From the NCBI RefSeq assembly GCF_020360975.1, contig NW_025408674.1, positions 434,001-498,000 on the forward strand: a stretch of 64,000 bases of DNA, given 5' to 3'. The notes beneath the pieces were generated by a model. The model was not told the DNA's origin and made no database searches. It saw only the letters and a program-made list of their open reading frames with translations. This DNA comes from Hirsutella rhossiliensis (Eukaryota > Ascomycota > Sordariomycetes > Hypocreales > Ophiocordycipitaceae). This document shows positions 1-8,705 of this stretch, piece by piece; position 1 is the first letter of the stretch; the number at the start of each line of letters is the position of its first letter. The position numbers were made by a program, and so were the translations under genes.

Positions 1-2372
1 CGTAACCCGAACTCCTTATTATGGATAATACGTACCTTGTCAACCGTTTCAACATGCCACTCCTGCAAATCATTGGGACTACGGGACTGCACAAGAGCTA
101 TAGTGTAGCCTTTGGTATTGCCGCTAAGGAAGACGAAGGCGCCTTCAACTGGATTCTCTCACAACTCTACGATACCGGCCGACGGGCTAGTATTCCTCCT
201 CCAGGCGTTATCATTACTGATTTTGATATGGCCTCAAGAACGCCCTTTCCTCTGTTTTCCCTATTCACAGCAACAACTCTGCGTCTGGCACATGATGAAA
301 AACGTGATCCTACATATCAAGAAGAAGTGGGTTGGTAGCCTCGAAGGTACCGAGATTATAGGAGATAGGGCAGATGAAGCAGACACTCGCCTCGGCGCCG
401 AGGCTGCCCTCGCAAACGACCGAACGAACGCCAATGCTATCGAGGACCGACCGATCGATCATACCGCCGAGGCACAGATACAACCTGCCTCCCAGCTAGC
501 GGACCAATATCTCGATGAGGAACGGGATGAAGAGGGGAACCCAATCCCGCCGCCGCTGCCCCAACGGACCTTCAAGCATACAGCTGACGGTATCCGTGAT
601 GCCTGGGCTTCAGTCGTTAGGGCACGCACGCCTGAGGAATGTAGTGAGCAGTGTGAGGGAACGATCATGTGACTTTCATACTTTATGAAATGTCTCACTT
701 GTATTCAATGTAAATAGCGAAAGTCAGAGTCTTCCTTAGGAACCTCTTTCTCTCTTGTAGACAATCACTTTATCCAAGTCGCACTCGACCTTGTTCGTGC
801 ACTTGTACCGTCACAAGCAGTGGAATATCCTATGTATAGAGTTTTCCGACCAGCCAGGTAACCCTAGCCCTATTTACCGTTATATTAATATTTATTGCTA
901 ATTACTTAGCCCTCGTTGACTACTTCCATACAGCCTACTATCCGTGGCGTGCCCAGTTTTGTAGGTATGCCATCCAACAGCACCGTAATTACGATATCAC
1001 GGTAACTTCTCGTGTTGAAAGCACACATCACGAGCTCAAGAGTATCTTACGCCATCGTTTTATCGATCTCTGGCAGCTACAGGTCTCTATCCGTCAACTT
1101 GTTGACCAACGGCAGAAAACGCATCTCGAAGCGCTTCAAGACGAGTTCACGAAGGTCCAGGTCGAATGGACTAAATATCCTATCCTCAAGTCACTATACC
1201 GGAAAATTGGTTGGCATCCAATAAAGCAGATCTTCAAGCAAGTGAAGTTAGCTACAGAAGAGTTATCCGATAAACGGGGCCAGCGGCCAACGGATTGTAC
1301 GGGTGCCTTCACGACCCAATGGGGTCTGCCTTGCCGGCATACAATCCGTGATATCCTTCAAGCTGATGGCGAGGCTGCTGAAATTTCCTCGATCTTATTG
1401 ATACCCACTGGCTATTGTATGGTCCTACTGTAAGTAATACTACTAAGCCCCTATCTAGCTATATACTAATTTACAGGCAGCATGAACTACGGCAGTATAT
1501 CGAATCACGACATGAGCCCGATCCCGATATTGTCCAGCCTCGCCGGCGTGCGAACAATAGGCCCGAGACATCCTCCACTAGAGCCATCGACTGGCCGGAT
1601 CCTTAGTGCTTGGGAGCAAGAGGAGCATAGGGCTACAATACAGCTCGGGTCACAGCCAGCAGGGGCGCAGAAGAAGAAGAGGAAGGGCACAGGCACTACT
1701 GTCGTGACCAAGAGGTCGAATACGCTTGCTTCCGTGAGCAGCCGGGTTGACGATCTTGCCCAGCAGATCGGTGATTTCATCAAGTCGCAAGCAGCCGCAA
1801 CGCCGGCGCCGTTATCACAGGTACCCTCACTTCCACAGGCGCCGCCGGCATCACAAGGATCCTATGTGATGCCACCGCCTCCCTCGGCACAGGCACATCA
1901 CCACGGCTTCATGTGGGCACAGCCGCCGGCACAGTCTCACGGGACGGTAAGGAGCATTTCCAGCAGCAAGGGATCAGGCGGACACGGCACCATGCAATTC
2001 TAGCGGGCGGGCGGTCCCCAAATTCGTTCCCTATGTGCCTCGCCCTCCGCCGCGTCGGACGGATCCTTCCTCACAGTCACAGTCACAGTCACAGAGGTAG
2101 GCAAAGGCGGCCAAAATGCACCTTCCGCTGCTGTGTGCATATTACATACACATCGGAAGATCGGTCGGGCCGGGCTTAGTAATAGTTTCAATTGAACGAC
2201 TCCAAGGGACGCATCTTCCGGCGTTGGTGATCTTTGCAGATTGAATGCATCCTTCGTACTCCGTACGCTGTCGTGTAATCACGCGCGCGCCAAATTGTGG
2301 TGGCGGGTCCCCCTTCCTAATGGGGTTTAAGTCTCCGTGCATGATTTGAAATCGTCCGTGCATGATTCACCA
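1..2372 (+). mobile_element. MULE (Mutator-like) DNA transposon, left end outside window
   Basis: A broken MULE transposase gene is followed by a 3' terminal inverted repeat at about 2281-2372. That repeat contains CCAAATTGTGGTGGCGGGTCC and GGGGTTTAAGTCTCCGTGC and matches, inverted, the left ends of the elements at 7092 and 25174. The sequence at 2133-2230, just inside the TIR, is also shared with 7743-7840. The 5' TIR lies outside the window. Family assignment rests on transposase motifs and TIR similarity; the exact right boundary is uncertain by several bases. Confidence 0.75.
21..2003 (+). pseudogene. MULE transposase, frameshifted, 5'-truncated by window edge
   Basis: Cut-and-paste transposase of the MULE family. 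The first segment reads VIITDFDMA, the second-Asp region of the DDE core. It then slips frame into LCVWHMMKNV, the C/H-containing block typical of MULEs. From about 908 to 1412 one frame is open without stops: HTAYYPWRAQFCRYAIQ, then TSRVESTHHELKSIL, and a SWIM-type zinc motif around GLPCRHTIRDIL. A spliceosomal intron (GTAAGT..TTACAG) lies at about 1430-1476. A Pro/Gln-rich tail ends at 2003. At least three frame breaks are visible, several in short homopolymers, so the gene is either dead or damaged by sequencing error. The N-terminal FAR1-type DNA-binding region is beyond the left edge. Confidence 0.75.
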
Positions 2373-2440
2373 ACACGCACGGCGACTTTGGCGGGTCCTT
2401 TTCCAAATGGGGCTTAAGTCGCCGTGCGTGTTTAAGTACT
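2373..2440. repeat. Second, stacked MULE terminal-inverted-repeat remnant
   Basis: Directly after the right TIR of the first MULE, the sequence repeats the TIR theme: GGCGGGTCCTTTTCCAAATGG, then a GGGCTTAAGTCGCC block and GTGTTTAAGTACTCG. This looks like the end of a related MULE into which, or next to which, the first one inserted. It is seen as sequence similarity only; no partner end was found in the window. Confidence 0.55.
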
Positions 2441-2928
2441 CGTTTAAGTAGGTACTCAAAAAGCTGGTGGGTAGTCAAGGCGCGATGGCTTTTGATCCTT
2501 GCTTAGCGCGATAATCCCTGTTAGTTTACTGCGAAACCAGCTAGCTCATCCGTGGCTGCATTGCTGACACCCAGTTCTAGACCTTTTTATGAGACAGCTT
2601 TTTGCTTGCGGCGTGGCTGCAGGGACTCCGCGCCATCCACGAAGCGGTTCCAACATTCGCGCAAGCTTCGGTTGTAAGTATGATAACGAATCCCTGTAGT
2701 TGGCCCGCTATTACAGAACGCGGATGTAGAAGTCCCTGCAGCCATGTGATGTTAGATCATCCGTCTGCAGAACAAAGAATACGTCCTCAGACCATCAACC
2801 CCCCCCCCCCGGCGACCTGGAGGTCATCAATATTCTAGCTCCCGGAGCCACTCGCAACACATTGAACCTCGCTCGACGGAGTAGGCACACTATAACTCGG
2901 TTCACCTCAAGCCAGGACAATATTCACG
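2441..2928. other. Intergenic, no gene seen; poly(C) tract
   Basis: No convincing coding sequence. A run of 12 C lies at about 2799-2810. The stretch from about 2811 may belong to the Copia scrap that follows, but its frame is not clear. Confidence 0.5.
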
Positions 2929-3165
2929 ATGGCTCATCAGTTCGATCAGGCAACTATGGATTGGTTGAAACTCTGGCATCTCCGCATGGGTCATGCCAGC
3001 TTCGAGGCAATTGTGACCCTAGGGTCTGGGCAGGCAACAGGAATGAATCCGCCTGAAAACCTCCCCTCGCGATCTGAACTCGGTCCATACCTGGAGCGCC
3101 ATCACTGCGCCGCTTGTTTACAGGTTTACGGGTCAGCATCGGGACCACGTCCAGATCAGCAATAG
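2929..3165 (+). pseudogene. Copia retrotransposon scrap (gag-pre-integrase domain)
   Basis: A 78-residue reading frame contains LWHLRMGHASFEAI and, later, HHCAACLQ. This is the WHxRxGH..HxxCxxC zinc-binding signature of the gag-pre-integrase domain at the front of Copia integrase. No LTR, integrase core or RT adjoins it, so it is an isolated relic of an old element. The family call is by motif; the exact ends are unknown. Confidence 0.65.
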
Positions 3166-3535
3166 AAGAAGAGGGGGAAATTCGAAGAATGGCGACTGCC
3201 AGACGAGGCCCTACGAGCAGTCTATCTGCGGTGTAATTGTTGTTTGCAGAATCACTTTTCACATTTCCACGACGCGGCGGGGTGTGATTCGCCCTCATCA
3301 GGCGGCGGGCGCCCTTGCTTGGTCCATCGCCGAAGAACAAGATGAGTCGAGGACCGGAGGGACAGGGAACAAGTGCAAACTTAAGAAGGGAGTGGCAAGA
3401 GGATAGCGGGAGTGCGAGCGCAAGCAGAGCCACCGAGTGACAGAATTCATGCCTACAGTACGGATGGATGGATTTTATTTCGCCCGGAGAAGTCCCTATA
3501 GGGCCTTTATGTGACGGTTCTAGTGCTTGAATGAA
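3166..3535. other. No gene recognised
   Basis: The minus strand is open through much of this stretch in frame with the uve1-like relic upstream, but nothing matches the UvdE family after the PPPF residues near 3545. It is probably non-coding sequence replacing the lost catalytic half of that gene. Confidence 0.4.
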
Positions 3536-4419
3536 TGGCGGAGGCATGTTAATAATCTTGATTCCATACTTGTCGTTCCACCGAATCATCTTGATAATGT
3601 CGGCGGCGTTAGCGATGCCAATGTCCTCCATAAAGGTGGGGCCTCGCTTGACGTCGCCCGGCTTCGTCTTGTCCGGACGGTTCTTGGTGGCGTGCTCGGG
3701 CTGGGACGGGCCCTCAAAGGTACCTATGGTCGTGAATCGAATTCAGGCGACAGGTCCTTGAGGAGAACACCGGCGAGTTTGCGGCCCTCAGATACATGTT
3801 GAGACAAGCCTAGCCGCAAAGTCAGCTCTTGAGCGGCGGGTAGCGTACCAAACGGGCAGCGAGGCCACGATTCCGCACTCCAGGCGTTCTCACATAACCC
3901 AGCCGACCGCACCAGGGCAGAGGCAGTTGCTCACTGTTAACGGGAAGTAGCCTCCTGGCATCCTTCTCTTGGCCATCTTCGTCGAGCGGCGTTAGCCAAG
4001 TTCTTGTCGGCATCTGGGCCGCCCCCAGCAGTGCGTGCTGCGGCTGCTTCATGCTTGCCATCGGCATTGTCGGTACGGTGATCTTCCACCCCCGTTTTCG
4101 TGGACGCGGCTCCCGAGGTTGACCGGCCAAGGCAGCCTCGGCCAGGACGCTACAGTCGGAGCTCTCGACGGCAAGGCGCTATTTCTTGGCCTCGTCCTGC
4201 AGCTTTTGCTCTATCTGGCTGAGGTCGTGCATGGCGCGCTGTACGGACTCTCGCGCGCGCCCGCCGCTCGTTATCCTGGTCGTATTGTCCCGGAGCGGAG
4301 CGGTGCTCCTTACCTTCCAGCTATTCGTACTGGGCATGTCGGACTGGGGCACCTCGGGCTCGAGAGTAAAGCGGCGGTGGAGGCGGACGTGGCCCGGTTC
4401 TTTTCTGCTTCAGTGGCAT
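3536..4419 (-). pseudogene. uve1/mus-18-like UV-damage endonuclease, 5' part only, frameshifted
   Basis: UvdE-type endonucleases nick DNA 5' of UV photoproducts to start alternative excision repair. On the minus strand a possible start at 4419 (MPLKQKR) leads into a charged, Pro-rich N-terminus (blocks MHDLSQIEQKLQDEA and PRKRGWKI), then VNSEQLPLPWCGRLGY, a frame slip into NSPVFSSRTCRLNSI, and after another break EDIGIANAADIIKMIRWNDKYGIK. This order (LPWxGRLGY, PVFSSRTCR, LxNxxDLxxMxxWNxxxGI) is that of the N-terminal half of fungal UvdE proteins. The TIM-barrel metal-binding residues that should follow are absent: after INMPPPF the sequence is unrelated. It is therefore a truncated, multiply frameshifted relic. 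The identification rests on motif recall, not alignment. Confidence 0.6.
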
Positions 4420-4586
4420 GATTATTGTCGTTGTTATTGCTTCACTTTCTGGGAAGCGATACTTCTGGAGGTCGGCCAGGCAGGGGACTCTGCTCGCAGG
4501 GGCTTGGCTGGCCGCGGTTGTGATTGTGCCGCCGGTATGAGCCTTTGAACATGTGCCTTTGGACATATAGTAGCGGTTCTAGCCTA

Positions 4587-5077
4587 TGGCGGAATAATGG
4601 TGAACTCAAGTGAGTGGTTGGCGGATGATTGGTACTGTAGGACAAAATTACCAGCTGTCGCACAAGAGAAGTTCGGGGGAGAAGGTTGGGTACAGAAAAC
4701 GCGGGGTGTCGCTCCTAGACCCTTCCGCCGATCATGGGTGCCTGGGTTCCCGTTACCGTACCGATTCTGGCTTCACAACAGTGCAGCAGGTCCTCGTCTT
4801 GGGCGACTGACAGCACCCTCGCTTCTGGCTGCTTGGTAGTACTGAGCTGCAAGGGCTGCAACCCCTTCAACATAAGCAAAATCGTCTTCACTGCGGCCAG
4901 AAAGTGAGCTGGCGTCGAGTAGCATTGCTGCACCAGGCAGCAGTGGAAGGGTCTAAGAGCGACACCCCGAGTTTCCTCGCCCAACCCGTTCCCGCAACTC
5001 GTCTCTACAACAGTTGGTAATCTGGTCATGCCAGCCCTCCGCCAACCACTGGACTTCACCATCACTCTACCGCGGGT
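4587..5077. mobile_element. Inverted-repeat (MITE/foldback-like) element
   Basis: About 115-140 bp at the left (4590-4731) reappears inverted at the right (about 4936-5077). Shared blocks in order are ATGGTGAA, AGTGGTTGGCGGA, ATTACCA.CTGT, GGTTGGG and CGGGGTGTCGCTC.TAGACCC. The arms are roughly 75-80 % identical by eye, with a spacer near 200 bp. No transposase is inside, and the reading frames on both strands are by-products of the symmetry. No clear target duplication was found, so the ends are approximate. Confidence 0.6.
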
Positions 5078-6290
5078 TGCAACAATTCTCCTCTCACAGA
5101 CCAGCGTACCGGTATAACATGGAAACACGTTCTGACGAAGATAGCGCATGGTATGACCAGCGCGTCTTTCTCCTGCCAATCTATCCGAAATTGGTCATGG
5201 ACGAACCGATCCGCTTGCTTGCAGTCCTCGTCGAGATCTCTGGCCGTGTTCGCGGCCGCCCCTTGGTCTTTGGAGACCCTGCAGGTGGAGTGGATCGTGC
5301 TACTATTGATCCGCGCTGCGGCAGTCCCCGACGTCGCCGTGATCAGCAGGCGATTCGAAAGGCTCCTCCTACTGAACAACTCGACGAGTGCCTCGATGAT
5401 TTGCGACTTGCCGGTCCCGCCTCGCCGCGGACGAACTGGCAGAGCTGGCCGACATCGCCTCCGTCGTTTTGTCGCATCAAATCGAGCTGGCGGCATATGA
5501 TTGAGAAAGCGATCGACTGCGTTTTGTTCAGCGTCAGCCGTGTTGCCAACTCTCTGCCCGTCGCAGAGCAAGAGGTTGATAGGCCAAATTGGACATGCAT
5601 TCCCGCCTCTGCGTCGCCTGCGGTCTCGTCGAAGTCGGCCGTCGCCATTTCGACATTGTCCTCCCCGAAGCCGGCCATGACCCTCCGCAACGCAGCGCGG
5701 CGGTCGCTTTCCCGGACCACGGTTATACTTTGTATGCCCTGGATCATCCTCTCCTCTCCTTCGAGGCACTCATCTGCTGCGACTTGGTGGCCCTGACCTG
5801 ATTCTGCTGTGGCAGTGCGGCCCCGGAAAATACCCCTACATGCTTATCCATCTCGCCCTCGTTCGGGTACCACGGCGGCCTCCGGCTCGGCCGTCGAGCA
5901 CAGCGCTGATTGTTGGAACTGATAGAGCTGTTGCATCATCTCCATGAGCTCCGGCGACTTGGCCGTTACCTGGTTCGGGTCCCATGCACCTCGGACATCG
6001 ATCAGCCGCGTTGCGTTTCCGATGCTATTAGACTGATACGTCGCTGTAGATTCTGCGCCCGCCTCGTCCGCCCCATCCTCCTCCACGTGTGCGACAGTCC
6101 GATGGCCATTTCCAGATGAGGATGCCCATTGCCTGGCGTCCCGTTTTGCGTCTTCGGCTGATCGTCGAAGCAGCTGCACGTTATCGACGAGACATGAAAT
6201 TCTCGGAGACAGCGCCTCTCTCGTGTCAATCGATTTTGGTGAGCCGCACGAGTTGGCAACTGGACCGAAAAACGACGCCAAAGGTTGGTC
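5078..6290 (-). pseudogene. Helitron/PIF1-type helicase relic
   Basis: Minus-strand relic of a PIF1-family helicase of the kind carried by fungal Helitrons. In order from about 6290 downward: an acidic linker (LLRRSAEDAKRDARQWASSS, then ATRLIDVRGAWDPNQ), the block ITVVRESDRRAALRRVMAGFG, LTLNKTQSIAFSIICRQLD, a frame slip, then the Walker A motif RGGTGKSQIIEALV and the downstream SGTAAARINSSTIHS motif, ending near DWQEKDALVI where the DEAD-box-like motif II should be. Motifs III-VI and the Helitron Rep domain are missing here. At least two frameshifts. Whether it came from a Helitron or a stand-alone PIF1-like gene cannot be decided without the Rep part. Confidence 0.65.
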
Positions 6291-6620
6291 TCTTAAGCTC
6301 TGATCCAATGACACCAAGCACGAGCCGACAACTCCACAGGCTACAAAATATCGAACCTAGTAGTCTCGAGAGGACTTTGAGAAAGATACCTAGAGTGTTT
6401 GAGCGCAATGAAGCAGAGTTGGTGCTGAAGGATCAGAGATTCCAGGCCTCAGCGGCTACGCTGGATCGTATGAGGCCAAGGAAGGAAATAATGATCCCCA
6501 ATCCTAATAATATGTCCATAAAACTCTGATATATGTAAGGTAGTGTCTAGATGCTTCGACAGGGAGAAGAAGAGGTGCCAGATACGATTAATGGTGCATT
6601 TAATCAGGTTGAAGAGGAGA
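6291..6620 (+). pseudogene. Pogo/Fot1-family transposase C-terminal scrap
   Basis: The frame reads TPSTSRQLHRL, a helical stretch with ERNEAELVLKDQRFQ, then PRKEIMIPNPN. This resembles the C-terminal tail of pogo/Fot1 transposases (TPxNxRxL..., coiled coil, K/R-rich, PxPN). A sister tail with IPNPNRRF lies at 10555-10740. No DDE core is attached. It is a small relic abutting the helicase relic on the opposite strand. Confidence 0.45.
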
Positions 6621-6792
6621 AGGGGGGAGGGAGGGTAAAGTCACCTGATTCGTCGCCTACTTACACACGGGCGCGGCGACAAACCAAAAACCCAACAACC
6701 CATGGCGATTAAGCATTGAACGCACTACAGAGTAGTATTTCTTCTATAATTTAGTATGGGCTAATGGCTTCAATTCAATTGATATAGTTTGT

Positions 6793-7091
6793 ATGGTCAT
6801 GGCGCCTTTTTGCTGTACCGGTTGTGGGGGGTGTACCGGTTCTGGGTGGGGCATGGTACCATTTGACCCCGATGTCGTTTTGTCGCAGATCATGGAGAAA
6901 GCGGAAGACGATTCCGAGTCTGGCGATAGCTCCGCAGACTCACTCGCCCTTCAGCAGCCCACTGCTCGGGATTTGCGCCGACTGGTCGACAAAGGAGTCG
7001 ACAGATCCTCGGTAAATGCTGACCGAGACAGTCGGAAGCTGAAAAGTACCCTCGAAAGCCTCCAATCTCAGAACGAATTGCTGAGAACCAG
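6793..7091 (+). pseudogene. Second pogo-family C-terminal scrap, cut by MULE insertion
   Basis: FDPDVVLSQI is the 'FNPxxVLSxL' motif that ends the DDE domain of many fungal pogo transposases. It is followed by TARDLRRLVDK and a predicted coiled coil (KLKSTLESLQSQNELL). The frame stops being meaningful exactly where the MULE TIR begins at 7092, so this copy was interrupted by that insertion. Confidence 0.55.
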
Positions 7092-7979
7092 GAGTAATCA
7101 AACATGCACTCCGACCTAAACCCCATTTGGAAGAGAGCCCCACCACCAAAATTTGGCGCGGCGCCCGAGGCCACCTCTGCACACAGTTTTGAAGCCATCG
7201 TTTTGAAGCTATCACCAACGTCGCCACCGCCGCCGCCGCCTACCGCACAACCGTCACGATGAATTCGACCGATCGCAACATGAATACAAACAGCGACATT
7301 GAGGCTATCGAGGAGATGTCTTTCGATACGTATGACGAGGCGTTAGAGACGCTGAAGGCCACGCACGAGCTCCTTGGCTACGTTGTAGTCGTCAGAAACA
7401 GCAAGACTGCCGGCAAGCCAAGGCGCAAGGAAGCTAATATCCGCTGCGAATACAGTGGTCAATATAGGTGCTGGGATGCCAAGGAGGGCATATACAAGAC
7501 CTCGACCAAGAAGTCGGGATGTGACTTTCGCTGTTATATCGGCAAGGGAGCCTGCCCGACAGCCAGGGGATCAGAGGGACACGGCGCCATACAATTTTGG
7601 TAGGCAGGCCGGGCATACGTTCGTCCCTTACGTGCCTCGTCCTCCGCCGCGTCAGACGGATCAGACGGATCCTATGGATCCTCCGGCACCGTCACAGTCA
7701 TAGTCACGGCGTTGATTGATCTCACGGGCGGTAGTCAAAGGTGTGCACATTGTATATATATCGGAAAATCGGTCGGGCCGGGCGTATTGATATATTTGAA
7801 CGACTCCAAGGAACGCAGCTTCCAGCGTTGGTGATAATTAAATGCTGATTGAATGCGTGCTGATTGAATGCGACCGGGCGGCAGCCGCCGCGGCCACGGC
7901 GTTGGGAACGCGCGCGCCAAATTTTGGTGGTGGGGCTCTTCCAAATGGGGTTTAAGTCGGAGTGCATGTTTGATTACTC
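7092..7979. mobile_element. Internally deleted MULE derivative with complete TIRs
   Basis: Left end GAGTAATCAAACATGCACTCC continues through a CCCCATTTGGAAGAG block to CCAAAATTTGG. The right end at 7915-7979 is its inverted copy, giving TIRs of about 65 bp. Inside are a FAR1-type N-terminal coding block and, directly fused, the 3' end of a MULE related to the one at 1-2372: the junction residues GSEGHGAIQF match GSGGHGTMQF at 1970-2003, and 7743-7840 matches 2133-2230. The catalytic core is deleted. No perfect 9-bp target duplication was found. Confidence 0.8.
7259..7603 (+). CDS. FAR1-type DNA-binding protein encoded by deleted MULE
   Basis: A 114-residue open frame. Residues 20-90 have the FAR1/WRKY-GCM1-like zinc-binding layout of MULE N-termini: FDTYDEALETLKATHELLGY, then VVVRNSKTAGK, IRCEYSGQYRC and KKSGCDFRCYIG, with Cys residues that could bind zinc. 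In a full MULE this domain recognises the TIRs. The last 12 residues come from the transposase C-terminus after the deletion. If expressed it would be a DNA-binding fragment without nuclease activity. Expression is not shown; the frame is intact. Confidence 0.5.
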   Translation: MNSTDRNMNTNSDIEAIEEMSFDTYDEALETLKATHELLGYVVVVRNSKTAGKPRRKEANIRCEYSGQYRCWDAKEGIYKTSTKKSGCDFRCYIGKGACPTARGSEGHGAIQFW

Positions 7980-8309
7980 ACCGGAAACAACTACCGGTAT
8001 GTGCTTACCTTCGGGTAGAGCATGAAGACACATGGGGCTCTATTGTTTCAAATGGGTTTGCTACCCATCGTACTCACGTACTCGAGTATTCCTGAAATTT
8101 ATTCGCGGCTTGCCACTGGTGGGAATCCATCCATCGCAGCCGCGTGCCTGGAGAAGTTGCCCAAATTTTGAATCCGTGCCGCCGACTTCCCAAAGGGGAC
8201 GCCGCCAGCATCCTAATTGGCCCGCGCCTCGAGCCCCACCCCTGCCTCGGCTGCTTGCTCCTGCGAGCTTCGCCTTCGCGCCCCGCTTTCGTCCTCGCGT
8301 CTGTCTATT
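7980..8309. other. No gene recognised
   Basis: No motif or splice structure was found; overlapping open frames on both strands look fortuitous. Confidence 0.4.
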
Positions 8310-8683
8310 TGTCGCGAAGACCGTCGCGCCATGCAGGCAAAAGTGGAACGCGCTCCACTTTTGCCTGCATCGCCGGCGCAATGGTCTTCGCGACAAGTTA
8401 TGAGCCCGGGAGGGGATGGCTAACCACCCCTGTAACTTCCGGTAGCTGCGCGCGGTGCGGGGGTACCCCGCATATGGCTGTTATCCTTCCCCTTCTTAGG
8501 TATCCTTGGTCCCTTACCCGGATGCGGTGCATGGTGTTCGACTCCCGCGCCTGGTTTCCAGGAATCCGGCGGAGCCTGATCCCTGAGGGTGTGTCGGGAG
8601 CAGTCATTGGATATGTGTCAATTGCAGCGCACCTGTAGGAGCGCGTTCCACTTTGCCTGCATGGCGCGACGGTCTTCGCGACA
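8310..8683. mobile_element. Small foldback element with internal hairpin
   Basis: The first 47 bp (8310-8356: TGTCGCGAAGACCGTCGCGCC...GGAACGCGCTCC) recur inverted at 8638-8683 with one T fewer. The left end also folds on itself: 8310-8395 starts TGTCGCGAAGACC and ends GGTCTTCGCGACA, making an 86-bp near-palindrome. Immediately after it comes AGTTATGAGCCCGGG, which resembles the half-tRNA primer site found after the Copia LTRs in this window, and CCTGTAACTTCC, shared with 17710-17722. It may be a DNA foldback element or a miniature LTR element with palindromic ends. No coding sequence and no target duplication were found. Confidence 0.5.
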
Positions 8684-8705
8684 CCAGACCGCCTGTTGTC
8701 ATCTA

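Noticed and set aside
2954..3545. Long minus-strand open frame downstream of the uve1-like motifs
   Set aside because: Open but without any UvdE or other motif. It overlaps the Copia scrap on the other strand, so it is probably fortuitous.
4715..5179. 154-codon minus open frame
   Set aside because: Lies across the inverted-repeat element; the frame is a product of the repeat arms and has no domain.
8525..8560. tRNA-like B-box (GTTCGACTCC)
   Set aside because: The flanking bases cannot form a T-stem or acceptor stem, and no A-box lies at a proper distance.
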